From Roseivirga spongicola (GTDB lineage Bacteria > Bacteroidota > Bacteroidia > Cytophagales > Cyclobacteriaceae), in the NCBI RefSeq assembly GCF_001592965.1, contig NZ_LRPC01000028.1, positions 806,001 through 870,000 on the forward strand: a DNA stretch of 64,000 nt, given 5' to 3'. Both the position numbers and the translations under genes were made by a program. Every line of letters starts with the position of its first letter. Positions within the stretch are counted from its first letter, which is position 1. Under the pieces are notes generated by a model. The model was given only the letters and a program-made list of their open reading frames with translations. It did not search any database and was not told where the DNA came from. Positions 17,346 to 27,103 of the stretch are shown in pieces.

Positions 17346-18479
17346 ATGTTCGATTTTATAAATATTCTAGATAAACGATTCTTATTGATTTTTATATTAT
17401 TGTCCTTATATAACTGTCAACAAGAGAGTCTAGAACCGTTAAAAAAATTAGAAATTTCGGAGGCACAAGAAAAGTTTCTGGATCTCGATTCGGAAACATC
17501 AAATATCAACAACTTTTATCAGTACATTGAAACTGATTCTGCTGAGATTTTGGCTTTTTTTAATTCTTTGAATTATAAGCTCTATTTATACAATCTTGAG
17601 TCAAAGAAATTGATCTCGTCTATACCTTTTGAAAAGGATGGGCCTAATGCTTTAGGAAACAGAATTACTTACTTTCATTATGCGCATGATGATTCAATTG
17701 TTTTTCATAGCTATTACAAAGGAGAACTATTGGTTTTTAATCATAAAGGAAAAAACAAAGGACAGATCCCAGTAAAAGCAGAAAGTCTCGATTTCGAATT
17801 TCAACCAAAATCTGGAGCCGGCTTTCCTCCGGTAAGAATAAGTGATTTTGTTTATATAAATACCGGTGCTTCTTGCAATTTCGACAATTCGGGACAGAAA
17901 CAAGCCATTTACAAAAGAAACCTAGTAGATGGTTCCAGTGAACTAAATTTGAAATTTCCAATAGAATACTCTAAAGAGAAGGATTCTTATTGGCCTCAGG
18001 AATTATGTAATCCCTATAATACATACAATGCTAATAACAATATAATGGTGGTTAGCTTTCCACTTAGCGATTCAGTACTAACAATTAACGAAAATGGTCA
18101 GAGAAGAGCCTTTAGTTTTTCTTCACCAGAGTTCCAGAAAAAAAATGCTCTTAGGAAAAACCAACTCACCGGCAATCCATTGGATGAGTTTAAGCACCTC
18201 TTATCATACCCTAGATATGGGGCGATATTTTATGATCCTGTTAGAAAAATCTACCTGAGGAAGTTCTATTTGGAAACATCCCGAGAGAACTTAGATAAAA
18301 ATATTTTTAAAACACAGATGAAAATGTTAGTAGCCAATGAATCATTCGAAATCTTAGGTGAATTTGACTATCAGGGAGGGGATCACATTTTCTTTAATCA
18401 AAAAGGACTAAATGAAGTCGTTTTTAATTCAAAATTGCAAGACAGCTTAAAAATAAAAACTGTTAGCTATGCCTTTTAA
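17346..18479 (+). CDS. DUF4221-like six-bladed propeller lipoprotein
   Basis: 377 residues with a lipoprotein signal (ILLSLYNC, lipidated C24). The mature protein has repeated beta motifs such as YKLYLYNLESKKLISSIPF followed by EKDGPNALG, and ELLVFNHKGKNKGQIPV, as in propeller lipoproteins of the DUF4221 / 6-bladed type. The protein at 47575-48813 shares the layout Y-x-Y-[ND]-x-E-x3-L ... KDGP[ND]A and is a distant paralogue. It lies 45 bases after the peptide hairpin and overlaps the next gene by 11 bases, so those two are coupled. Such proteins sit in the outer or inner membrane facing the periplasm; the function is unknown. Confidence 0.75.
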   Translation: MFDFINILDKRFLLIFILLSLYNCQQESLEPLKKLEISEAQEKFLDLDSETSNINNFYQYIETDSAEILAFFNSLNYKLYLYNLESKKLISSIPFEKDGPNALGNRITYFHYAHDDSIVFHSYYKGELLVFNHKGKNKGQIPVKAESLDFEFQPKSGAGFPPVRISDFVYINTGASCNFDNSGQKQAIYKRNLVDGSSELNLKFPIEYSKEKDSYWPQELCNPYNTYNANNNIMVVSFPLSDSVLTINENGQRRAFSFSSPEFQKKNALRKNQLTGNPLDEFKHLLSYPRYGAIFYDPVRKIYLRKFYLETSRENLDKNIFKTQMKMLVANESFEILGEFDYQGGDHIFFNQKGLNEVVFNSKLQDSLKIKTVSYAF

Positions 18480-18963
18480 ACATAGTTTATGTATTCTAGT
18501 TCTATTAAGTAGCTTATCAAGTTGTATGAGTGAAAATGACAAGTATGCATCTTCATTCGAAGAAGCGGTTAATAAATCAAAGATTCCTACAAATAGCTTA
18601 AAAGCGGTTACTCTAATTCTACCTAAAAGCGGATGTACTGGCTGTATTAGTTCAGCTGAGCAATTTGTAAAAGATAATATATCTAGATACTCGGACTTTC
18701 TGACTGTAATACTTACAGATGCCGTCTCCATCAAAGTAGTCAAAGTCAAATTCACAGAAATAATTGACTTGCCCAATGTTATTATTGATGAGGAAAACCA
18801 CTTCTACCAGGCTCCTTTATGGTCCCTCTATCCTACGGTAATATACTGGAATGACAACTCCAAGATAGAAAGTATAGAGTATGTTTCACCAAATACTCCT
18901 GATGCTATATTCAACCTAGAGCAAAAATTATTGGAATTATCTCAATTCAATAATTCGAATTAA
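18469..18963 (+). CDS. Thioredoxin-like CxxC lipoprotein
   Basis: 164 residues. The lipoprotein signal ends at C19 (SSLSSC). A redox-type motif, SGCTGC (C56-C59), opens a helix after a beta strand (AVTLILPK), and a cis-proline-like LYPTVIYW (P122) lies in the expected place near the C-terminus; together these support a thioredoxin fold. The substrate is unknown. The gene overlaps the propeller lipoprotein by 11 bases and lies just downstream of two four-cysteine peptides, which makes a role in their disulfide chemistry an attractive but untested idea. It is AT-rich like its neighbours. Confidence 0.72.
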   Translation: MPFKHSLCILVLLSSLSSCMSENDKYASSFEEAVNKSKIPTNSLKAVTLILPKSGCTGCISSAEQFVKDNISRYSDFLTVILTDAVSIKVVKVKFTEIIDLPNVIIDEENHFYQAPLWSLYPTVIYWNDNSKIESIEYVSPNTPDAIFNLEQKLLELSQFNNSN

Positions 18964-19170
18964 CATATAAACCGAATCTAATAAAGTATTAGCCATTGAT
19001 AGCTAAGAAGGTTAACATCCATTCATGTTCTTCTACTATGCTATATTCTACTATTTGTTTCTAATTGATCACCCATGGTATTAAATTAATTAGACAGTTA
19101 GTCAAATATTCCCAGACACCTTAATTCTAAAGTTCATCCATCACAATGATCGATTTTATACCCATTTCTC

Positions 19171-20499
19171 CTAAAACTTTCTGTATGGCGAATCTAAAAA
19201 GGCGTTGGCTTCTTCCTCTTTAAATTTAGCATTCTCACTATCCCAATGAAGCTTCTTATTTGGGAACCTACCTGCAATTACTCCAAGTAAAATAGTCTCA
19301 GTTAATCTAGCGGCATAAGAGAACGGTGCAGTAACCTCTCCTTTACCGAGACAGGCATCTACAAACTGATGATAGTGCTTTTTACCTTCTTGCTCGTAAT
19401 TTCGAACAGGCTCGCCTACGTACTTGAATTTCTCCAAATCTAGATCAACGTATTTGCCATCTACAATATGCCTTGGTAACTGCATAAAATGAGGCAAGAG
19501 CAGCCTACCCTTCTCACCAATAAACATAGCTCCCTGATCTGGCAAAGTATCTCCATTCGGAAGTTTCAAATCTCTATGGAGTTTGGGCGCTCCTTCTCCA
19601 TCGTACCAAACCCATTTAAACTTCTTAGTTGTGTATTGGGTGCCAGGGAATTCATAAGTAACCCTGTTACGCTCAGGAAAGCCAAACCCGTTTGGTTTAC
19701 GACACTTTGTTTTAATAGTCTTCGGAATATCTAACGCTAGTGCGTTATAAGGTGTGTCGAAAATATGAACCCCCATATCACCTAGCGTTCCACAGCCATA
19801 ATCTACCAGCTTACGCCAGTTTCCTGGATGATAAACTCCTTCCTTATATGGTCTTTCTGCCGATGTTCCTAACCACAGGTTCCAGTCCAAGGCAGATGGA
19901 ACTGGATCGCTTCCTTCAGGCACGCCCCCATCATAACCCCAGTTTTTAGGCGACCAAGCCCTCACCGTCTTCACCTTTCCAATAATCCCAGACCTAATCA
20001 GCTCGGTGGCCAACTTATAATCGTAGAACGAATGTACCTGAATACCCATTTGGGTGATCAAGCCTTTATCGGCAGCTAGCTGATTCATGGCTCTAGCCTC
20101 GGTCACGTGGTGAGTCAATGGCTTTTGGCAGTAAACTGGCTTATCCATGTTCATCGCTATCATAGAAGCCGGAGCATGCGTATGATCTGGTGTGGAAACC
20201 ACTACCGCATCTATTCCACTGCTCATTTCATTGAGCATTATTCTATAATCACTATATGTTTTTGCCTTAGGGTGAAGTGCTTTAGCAGCGGCCAAAAAAT
20301 TAGCATCTACATCGCAAAGGGCTACTACCTCAACAGATGAGTGTGATGCAATAGCCTTGAGGTCTTCCATTCCCATTCCTCCTACTCCAATGTGTGCAGT
20401 TCTTAGTTTGTCTGCTTTTCCCAAGGCCCAAACAGACGAAGGCAAAACTGAGGCTGTGGAGAATATTGCTGCACTTTTTAAAAAATCTCTTTTATTCAT
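19171..20499 (-). CDS. Gfo/Idh/MocA family oxidoreductase, exported type
   Basis: 442 residues from the ATG at 20499, chosen because the typical Bacteroidota leader MNKRDFLKSAAIFSTASV begins there; it is Tat-like, though only one Arg of the twin pair is present. The Rossmann motif is AHIGVGGMGMEDL and the acidic end of the nucleotide site is LCDVDANF. QKPLTHHVTEA corresponds to the EKP motif of the family. These enzymes oxidise or reduce sugars with bound NAD(H). The next genes on this strand's upstream side are two DUF1080 proteins. This pairing is known from glycoside degradation by way of 3-keto intermediates, which fits a periplasmic sugar-oxidising role. Confidence 0.88.
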   Translation of the reverse strand: MNKRDFLKSAAIFSTASVLPSSVWALGKADKLRTAHIGVGGMGMEDLKAIASHSSVEVVALCDVDANFLAAAKALHPKAKTYSDYRIMLNEMSSGIDAVVVSTPDHTHAPASMIAMNMDKPVYCQKPLTHHVTEARAMNQLAADKGLITQMGIQVHSFYDYKLATELIRSGIIGKVKTVRAWSPKNWGYDGGVPEGSDPVPSALDWNLWLGTSAERPYKEGVYHPGNWRKLVDYGCGTLGDMGVHIFDTPYNALALDIPKTIKTKCRKPNGFGFPERNRVTYEFPGTQYTTKKFKWVWYDGEGAPKLHRDLKLPNGDTLPDQGAMFIGEKGRLLLPHFMQLPRHIVDGKYVDLDLEKFKYVGEPVRNYEQEGKKHYHQFVDACLGKGEVTAPFSYAARLTETILLGVIAGRFPNKKLHWDSENAKFKEEEANAFLDSPYRKF

Positions 20500-20618
20500 A
20501 ATGTTCGGTTGAGTCTTATTGTACTTAAAACTTCTCATTCTGACCGTAGCCAATGAGTTTACCAGATAATCTGGCTGACCCTTCGATTCCTCTGGGTGAA
20601 AAATATCAATGCAATTAC

Positions 20619-21365
20619 CTACAATTTTCTAATCTTAATATTTTTAAACCAAAGCGGGCTGTCATGGTCTTGCAAACCGATATAACCAGTTTTGAAAGAA
20701 CCATACTTTGGAAAATCTTTCCATTTACCCGCTGCCTTGCGCTCATGCCAATCATCAGACCATGGGACGAACTCTACAATCTTTTTTCCATTGAGCCAAT
20801 GCTCTACTTTTTCAGGTGTGAATATGATTTTAGAGGTATTCCACTCACCAGCTGGCTTCACAATCTTCTGAGTTGTATCGGCAGCATGCATGGCGTAATC
20901 GGCTCCTGTCTTCTGCCATTCAGCTAATGTGGCATTATTAATTTCTTCCCAACCTAGGTCATCTAAGAGCTGATATTCTGGTGCAATAGCTGGAGGACCT
21001 CCTGGCTCATTTTCTTTAAGGTGATAGAATATCCCGCTGTTTCCTCCTGCTGGTAGCTTCCACTCCATATACAGTTCAAAATTATCGAACTCCTCTGCCG
21101 CGTAGATAATGTCCTTTCCCCCTTGCCAATCCTCTTCAAGTCGCTTTTCAGTATCGAAAGTCAGAGCTCCTTCTTCATCAATTGTCCATTGTGGCGGGAG
21201 TTCCTCACCGTTGTAAGCCCTCCAGCCCTCAGTGCTGGTGCCATCAAAAAGGTAAATCCAGCCCTCATCTTCAGCTTCTGCTATTTGAATATTCTCTGAT
21301 TTAGTGCCTGATCCGCAGGAAAAGACTCCAACAGATAGTAAAGCAAGTAGATAGTTTCTTTTCAT
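20619..21365 (-). CDS. DUF1080 / 3-keto-disaccharide hydrolase-type lipoprotein (1)
   Basis: 248 residues with a lipoprotein signal (SVGVFSC, C17). The concanavalin-like DUF1080 fold is marked by YLFDGTSTEGWRAYNG, NFELYMEWKLPAGGNSGIFY, PEYQLLDD, GEWNTSKIIFTPEKVEHWLNG and the closing GYIGLQDHDSPLWFKNIKI. Characterised members cleave 3-keto-glycosides produced by Gfo/Idh oxidoreductases. It is larger than the second copy because of an insert (about residues 65-90 and 140-165). It is on the same strand as the oxidoreductase, 119 bases upstream of its start. The direct substrate is unknown. Confidence 0.88.
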   Translation of the reverse strand: MKRNYLLALLSVGVFSCGSGTKSENIQIAEAEDEGWIYLFDGTSTEGWRAYNGEELPPQWTIDEEGALTFDTEKRLEEDWQGGKDIIYAAEEFDNFELYMEWKLPAGGNSGIFYHLKENEPGGPPAIAPEYQLLDDLGWEEINNATLAEWQKTGADYAMHAADTTQKIVKPAGEWNTSKIIFTPEKVEHWLNGKKIVEFVPWSDDWHERKAAGKWKDFPKYGSFKTGYIGLQDHDSPLWFKNIKIRKL

Positions 21366-21439
21366 ATTTGGGTTGATTCTTAGTTATTCGTTAATAGTTA
21401 TTCGTTTTATGGCCAGATCCCTCTGGTTGATTCTTGATA

Positions 21440-21545
21440 TTTGGAATTTGGTGCTTGATTTTTTTCAGCTTATACCCCAGCCCTAAAGGGTGTCAATTCA
21501 AAGTTCTCTTTATGTTTTGGGTCTATTCTTTGGAATTTGGTGCTT
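21440..21545. repeat. Direct repeat pair between the DUF1080 genes
   Basis: TTTGGAATTTGGTGCTT occurs at 21440-21456 and again at 21529-21545. Between them lies the palindrome CCCTAAAGGG (21481-21490). A second small repeat, AGTTATTCGTT, occurs twice near 21380-21405. Their role is unclear; they lie between two paralogous genes. Confidence 0.6.
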
Positions 21546-21546
21546 T

Positions 21547-22164
21547 CTATTTGAGTTTTTTCAACCGAATGTTCTTCCACCTTACTTTAATACCTCCACC
21601 ATCGTGAATCTGTAGAGCTATAGAGCCTTTGCCTTCTCCTATCTTTTGGTCTTTCAGGTGTACCATTTCGGTTCCATTGAGCCAAGAGGTAACTTCATCT
21701 CCCACTACTCTTATTTTCATCGTATTCCACTCACCCATTTTCAGGGCGCTGTCCTTCTCAGGCTCTGGCTGAATAAGCCAACCTCTACCATACGACTCAT
21801 AGATTCCTCCGGTATTACTGCCTGGAGGGGCAACCTCTACCTGCCAACCACTGACTTTGGTACCATCGACAGTTGACCTGATGAATACACCGCTATTGCC
21901 ATTGGCTTCTTGTTTAAAGTCCAGCGTGAGTTCAAAGTCATCGTAATACTCGTTGGTGGTGAGATATCCATACTGAGCTTTTGGCCCACTTTCGCAGACG
22001 AGTTCACCGTTTTCTACATACCATAGCTCTTCGCCATTATTAGTCCAACCCTCTAGGTTTTCACCGTTAAAGAGTTCAATGGTATCTGATGAATCACAGG
22101 ATTGAAAAATGAACAGAATAAAAAATGTAAGCAGTGCGCTTTGCTTAAAAATCGAAAAGTCCAT
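21547..22164 (-). CDS. DUF1080 / 3-keto-disaccharide hydrolase-type lipoprotein (2)
   Basis: 205 residues with a lipoprotein signal ending at C23 (FIFQSC). It shows the compact DUF1080 pattern: IELFNGENLEGWTNNG, DFELTLDFKQEANGNSGVFIRS, GWQVEVAPPG, GEWNTMKIRVVGDEVTSWLNG and the final IALQIHDGGGIKVRWKNIRLK. It is a diverged paralogue of the gene 180 bases downstream. With the Gfo/Idh enzyme the three genes form a small periplasmic sugar-processing locus; no SusC/SusD or transporter gene is seen in the window. Confidence 0.88.
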   Translation of the reverse strand: MDFSIFKQSALLTFFILFIFQSCDSSDTIELFNGENLEGWTNNGEELWYVENGELVCESGPKAQYGYLTTNEYYDDFELTLDFKQEANGNSGVFIRSTVDGTKVSGWQVEVAPPGSNTGGIYESYGRGWLIQPEPEKDSALKMGEWNTMKIRVVGDEVTSWLNGTEMVHLKDQKIGEGKGSIALQIHDGGGIKVRWKNIRLKKLK

Positions 22165-22624
22165 AGATAAAGCTTAAGGTTGAAAAAATGCTTTCCTTAA
22201 TCTATGAAAATAGCAGATATAAAGCGAGAAGTTTTGTTTGGTGGGTAATTGGCCAAAACGGTTTGAATATCCTACCAATCACCTTATCAGATTAGTTAGG
22301 TTGGTTTTGTACCTAAAGGCACAAACTATCGCCTGAGCTAACTGCTCTACCAATATGATGTCCCGCTGGGGCATTATTGATGAAGGAACCCTTTGGGCTA
22401 ATGGGCTAAGGAGAAACATGATCACCGCTGAGCAACCCTGTCCCGTAGGGACTAAACATGGGTAGCCAAAGAATGCCGCCACCGTCAATGTGCCTTTAGG
22501 TACGTTATATACTTCCAGCATCAATTATGTTTTGTACCTAAAGGCACAAATAAACCTAATACGCAAACTTGCCTACCGACATTCAGTCCTTACGGGACAC
22601 CTATCTAAACTAAGGCTTCTATAA
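22165..22624. repeat. Intergenic region with dispersed palindromes
   Basis: No gene is supported. The word GTACCTAAAGGCAC, framed by TTTT and AAA, occurs at 22305-22325 and 22530-22550, and its complement GTGCCTTTAGGTAC at 22490-22503. Further palindromic words are CCCTTTGGG (22389-22397), GTCCCGTAGGGAC (22440-22452) and AGTCCTTACGGGACA (22585-22598). The set looks like a family of short interspersed palindromes rather than a protein-coding relic. Confidence 0.6.
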
Positions 22625-23338
22625 TCAAAGCTGTTGAACCGTCTTCAATACTAGCTTTTTACTCATTGGTATTACCGTCTCTTCCATCGGCAATGGCAAC
22701 TCTCCGTGAATTACAAAAGTAGCGGGGTTGGGCAATACCTTATAACTCTTGATTAACTGCAGTTTGATCTGCTCAAAAGTATCTCCTATTCCTCTAGAAA
22801 CTCTATCTATCAATTTGAAATACACTCCTCTCATTTGTTCATTGAACATGATGAATTTCTTAATCTGGTACTGAAAAACATCCGTCAACTTAGAGTTCCC
22901 CAGCTCCAACATCACGTATCCTTCATCTTTATACATGGGAATTATGCCAATCGGGTCAATTTTCAACTCAGATTCCACCCACTCATGAATTTCCTTTCCT
23001 TTACCTAAGGTTCTTTGCATTGTTGGCAGAGCATAGTCAACTATTTCTTCAATGTCTTTTAAGAGTTCATCGCTTTCATTCAAATCTTTATATATAATTT
23101 CCAGCTTATTCAGGTCTAGACGAGAAATCTCTTTAGGCATCTCAGATTGAATAGATTGCTTTTTATCCTTCAGCACTTTAGCGTCCCTATAATGGTCTAT
23201 CAACTCAGTCATAAATGGGAATAGTTTAGTCTGGTCAAAATTCTGTTCTACATGCTTTAGATATGCCAACAGCACATACTTCTTATACTCGAAATCAATG
23301 AGCCCATCTGTAATCCAGTCTTTTTTTAATTGTGTCAT
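22625..23338 (-). CDS. Conserved hypothetical protein divergent from groES
   Basis: About 237 residues from the ATG at 23338; the longer open frame to 23512 adds an unlikely Cys-rich N-terminus. It is a soluble, mostly helical protein with no signal. Recognisable segments are KDWITDGLIDFEYKKYVLLAYL at the start, a charged helical middle (DLNKLEIIYKDLNESDELL) and a C-terminal part, LQLIKSYKVLPNPATFVIHGEL. I recognise it only as a conserved Cytophagales-type protein. It is transcribed away from groES across a 279-base region. The function is unknown. Confidence 0.75.
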   Translation of the reverse strand: MTQLKKDWITDGLIDFEYKKYVLLAYLKHVEQNFDQTKLFPFMTELIDHYRDAKVLKDKKQSIQSEMPKEISRLDLNKLEIIYKDLNESDELLKDIEEIVDYALPTMQRTLGKGKEIHEWVESELKIDPIGIIPMYKDEGYVMLELGNSKLTDVFQYQIKKFIMFNEQMRGVYFKLIDRVSRGIGDTFEQIKLQLIKSYKVLPNPATFVIHGELPLPMEETVIPMSKKLVLKTVQQL

Positions 23339-23550
23339 AGATGAAAAGAGTTTTATGTTCCTAAAAAGCTTAAACAACCTGACAGAGCAGATTATTTGAC
23401 ATAGAAGATACTCTGTTTCCACTAATATTTCAAGCCTGAAATGCTCAAGAGGATGAAAAACTGTCAGTTTTTCACTGACACTGGTGCAATAGCTTGGCTT
23501 CAAACCTGACACATGCGCAAGATTGAACTGTCAAATGTTCACGATAAAGG

Positions 23551-23589
23551 TTTGGCACATAAACTGTAATATGCCGCAATGTAATTTTG
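23551..23589 (+). promoter_or_regulatory. Candidate groES promoter
   Basis: TAATTTTG (23582-23589) matches the Bacteroidota TAnnTTTG -7 box, 28 bases before the groES ATG. A TTTG lies at 23551-23554, but the 27-base gap is longer than usual, so the pair is uncertain. No CIRCE-like GAGTGCTAA repeat is seen. Confidence 0.35.
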
Positions 23590-23617
23590 AATCAAACTCT
23601 TAAAACCAATAAGAAAA

Positions 23618-23902
23618 ATGTCTAAAGTTAACATTACTCCATTAGCTGACAGAGTTCTGGTAGAACCTGCTGCTGCTGAAGAAAAAACTGCTTCAGGTAT
23701 CATCATTCCTGACACTGCTAAAGAGAAGCCACAAAGAGGTATTATCGTTGCAGCTGGAAGCGGAAAAAAAGATGAGCCAATGACAGTGAAAACTGGCGAT
23801 ACTGTACTTTACGGTAAGTACTCTGGTACTGAACTCACTGTAGAAGGAAAAGACTACTTGATCATGAAAGAGTCTGACATTTTCGCAATCATCAATTCTT
23901 AA
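23618..23902 (+). CDS. groES: Co-chaperonin GroES
   Basis: 94 residues, the standard length. The conserved start [32 protein letters not shown] includes the mobile loop that docks on Gro[15 protein letters not shown] and the end KESDIFAII are canonical. GroES caps the GroEL ring for ATP-dependent protein folding in the cytoplasm. groEL follows 33 bases downstream as a classical two-gene operon. Confidence 0.98.
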   Translation: MSKVNITPLADRVLVEPAAAEEKTASGIIIPDTAKEKPQRGIIVAAGSGKKDEPMTVKTGDTVLYGKYSGTELTVEGKDYLIMKESDIFAIINS

Positions 23903-23932
23903 TCTTAATCTGAAAACTTAAAAATCGAATAA

Positions 23933-25570
<1,638 letters not shown>

Positions 25571-25615
25571 GAATCGCTCCGCTTGTACATAGATTTTAGT
25601 ACAACGTATATAGAT

Positions 25616-25650
25616 AAAAGCCCTGACTCAATGAGTTGGGGCTTTTGGTT
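25616..25650 (+). terminator. Rho-independent terminator after groEL
   Basis: AAAAGCCC (25616-25623) pairs with GGGCTTTT (25639-25646); the inner GACTC/GAGTT pairing extends the stem. GGTTTT follows. Confidence 0.9.
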
Positions 25651-26140
25651 TTAATGGGATTTCAAACTTAGAGCCTGCAAAAAGTTCAGTTGCAACAAAC
25701 TATTGATTTAGCCTTTACATTTTCATTCTCAGCGTCCCGAGACTTCGGGACCGAAGAATCTGTAGAATTTAATCTGATTAAAACAGCGTTATTGAAATTG
25801 GCCTATCTCTCGCTCACTCAGGATGGAAAAAGAGACTAGGTGCTCTCCTACTCTAATCTTAGCGAGGTCATTGACTAGAAATGGAGTATAATCCTATATC
25901 TGTGCTAAGGCGTTCTCATTCATACAAACACCTAAATGATATTGAAGCTTATGCGTCAGTCAAAACAGCACTAGTTTCATTAGACAAGCTATACTTATGT
26001 GGACATTCCCCATAATTAGCCCAGATATCTGAATGGCTTCAACAAATCCTATTGGCAAAACTTGCTCTTTTATGATTTTCATGCCGATTACAAGTGAAAT
26101 CAAAAGCCAAACGGGGCATTCTCCGTAAGTTATATCAAAG
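25651..26140. other. Intergenic region between groEL and the AraC gene
   Basis: About 490 bases without a supported gene. The notable element is the hairpin GTCCCGA (25734-25740) with TCGGGAC (25745-25751), a word also present inside the repeat element at 62777-62890. A minus-strand open frame at its right end has no coding features. Confidence 0.5.
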
Positions 26141-26944
26141 ATGAACTGGAGATACGAAGAGGTAAAGCCTAAGGGCAAACTAAGTGAAGTAATAGAGTGC
26201 TACTGGTGGGAAGACTACTGTCGGAAAAATCCTGACCGAACCCACCATATAGTGCCCGACAATTCAATAGAACTCATTTTTATTCGAACCCCTTTTCACA
26301 GAGTATCCCCGGAGTTCAATAGACAGTGGCTCGTACAAAGTCATCTTTGTGGGCTCAAAACAAGAAGTCAATTATGCCGCGTAAAAGATAGCCCCATTAT
26401 TTCCGTCCGCTTTAAACCCAAGGGTCTCTATCTCTTTACCAAAATTCCTCCCGTACTCACTGTCGACAACTGTCTTGAACTAAACAATTGTTTTGGAACA
26501 AGTATTCTAAAACTTGAAGAACAGCTCTTTGAGACTAAAAATCAGGAAAGAAGAATTGAGCTTTTGAATGAGTTCTTTGAATCGCTTTACCTTCAAAATG
26601 AACATAAGCGCGATTTACTTTTCGAAGCCGTTGCCGAGGAAATTGAATCTAAAGTCGGTACGGCAAGTATTGAAGAGCTAAGCGAAAAATTTGGTATTTC
26701 TACCAAAACCATCCAAAGGAGGTTTCTAGAGCACATGGGAATCACTCCTAAGAAATACAGCAGGTTGATCAGGGTTATTCATTGTTTAAGACAAAGCAAA
26801 CGTAAGAAGCAACTAACTCAACTGGCTTACGAATCTGAATATTTCGACCAATCTCACTTTGTAAAAGACATTAAGTCAATCATACGTTGTACCCCTTCCC
26901 ATTTTTCAAAATCAGATAAGGGCATACAAGCACCTACTTTTTAA
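26141..26944 (+). CDS. AraC family transcriptional regulator
   Basis: 267 residues. The N-terminal half (about 1-150) resembles the DUF6597-type sensing domain (LSEVIECYWWEDY, HHIVPDNSIELIFI, SVRFKPKGLYLF). The C-terminal half has the two AraC helix-turn-helices: SIEELSEKFGISTKTIQRRFLEHMGITPKKYSRLIR and LTQLAYESEYFDQSHFVKDIK. The second HTH ends in CTPSHFSKS, close to the canonical P-x-x-[FY]. It probably regulates the next gene (DUF2911, 160 bases downstream) or acts elsewhere; the effector is unknown. Confidence 0.9.
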   Translation: MNWRYEEVKPKGKLSEVIECYWWEDYCRKNPDRTHHIVPDNSIELIFIRTPFHRVSPEFNRQWLVQSHLCGLKTRSQLCRVKDSPIISVRFKPKGLYLFTKIPPVLTVDNCLELNNCFGTSILKLEEQLFETKNQERRIELLNEFFESLYLQNEHKRDLLFEAVAEEIESKVGTASIEELSEKFGISTKTIQRRFLEHMGITPKKYSRLIRVIHCLRQSKRKKQLTQLAYESEYFDQSHFVKDIKSIIRCTPSHFSKSDKGIQAPTF

Positions 26945-27103
26945 TTAGGTCGAGTCTGTTTTTTACAATTTTTTAATCCCAGCATCGCCATTCTTTGCAT
27001 AAAGGTCAATATCAAAGCCACCAAAAATCTCAAATAACAAATCAGGTTCGGCAGTGGCCTAAAAGCGTCATTTTATCAAAGTAAAAACTCAAACTATTTA
27101 ACA

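Noticed and set aside
20553-20927. 124-residue plus-strand frame over the DUF1080 gene
   Set aside because: It is antisense to a well-supported lipoprotein gene and shows no domain.
22279-22524. 81-residue minus-strand open frame
   Set aside because: It runs through the palindrome cluster, and its residues are dictated by the repeated words (GTACCTAAAGGCAC, GTCCCGTAGGGAC); no signal, motif or promoter supports it.
22165-22624. Insertion sequence remnant
   Set aside because: No transposase fragment is seen; only short palindromes are present.
23339-23617. CIRCE or sigma-32-like heat-shock operator before groES
   Set aside because: No GAGTGCTAA inverted repeat and no convincing heat-shock promoter was found; only a -7-like box.
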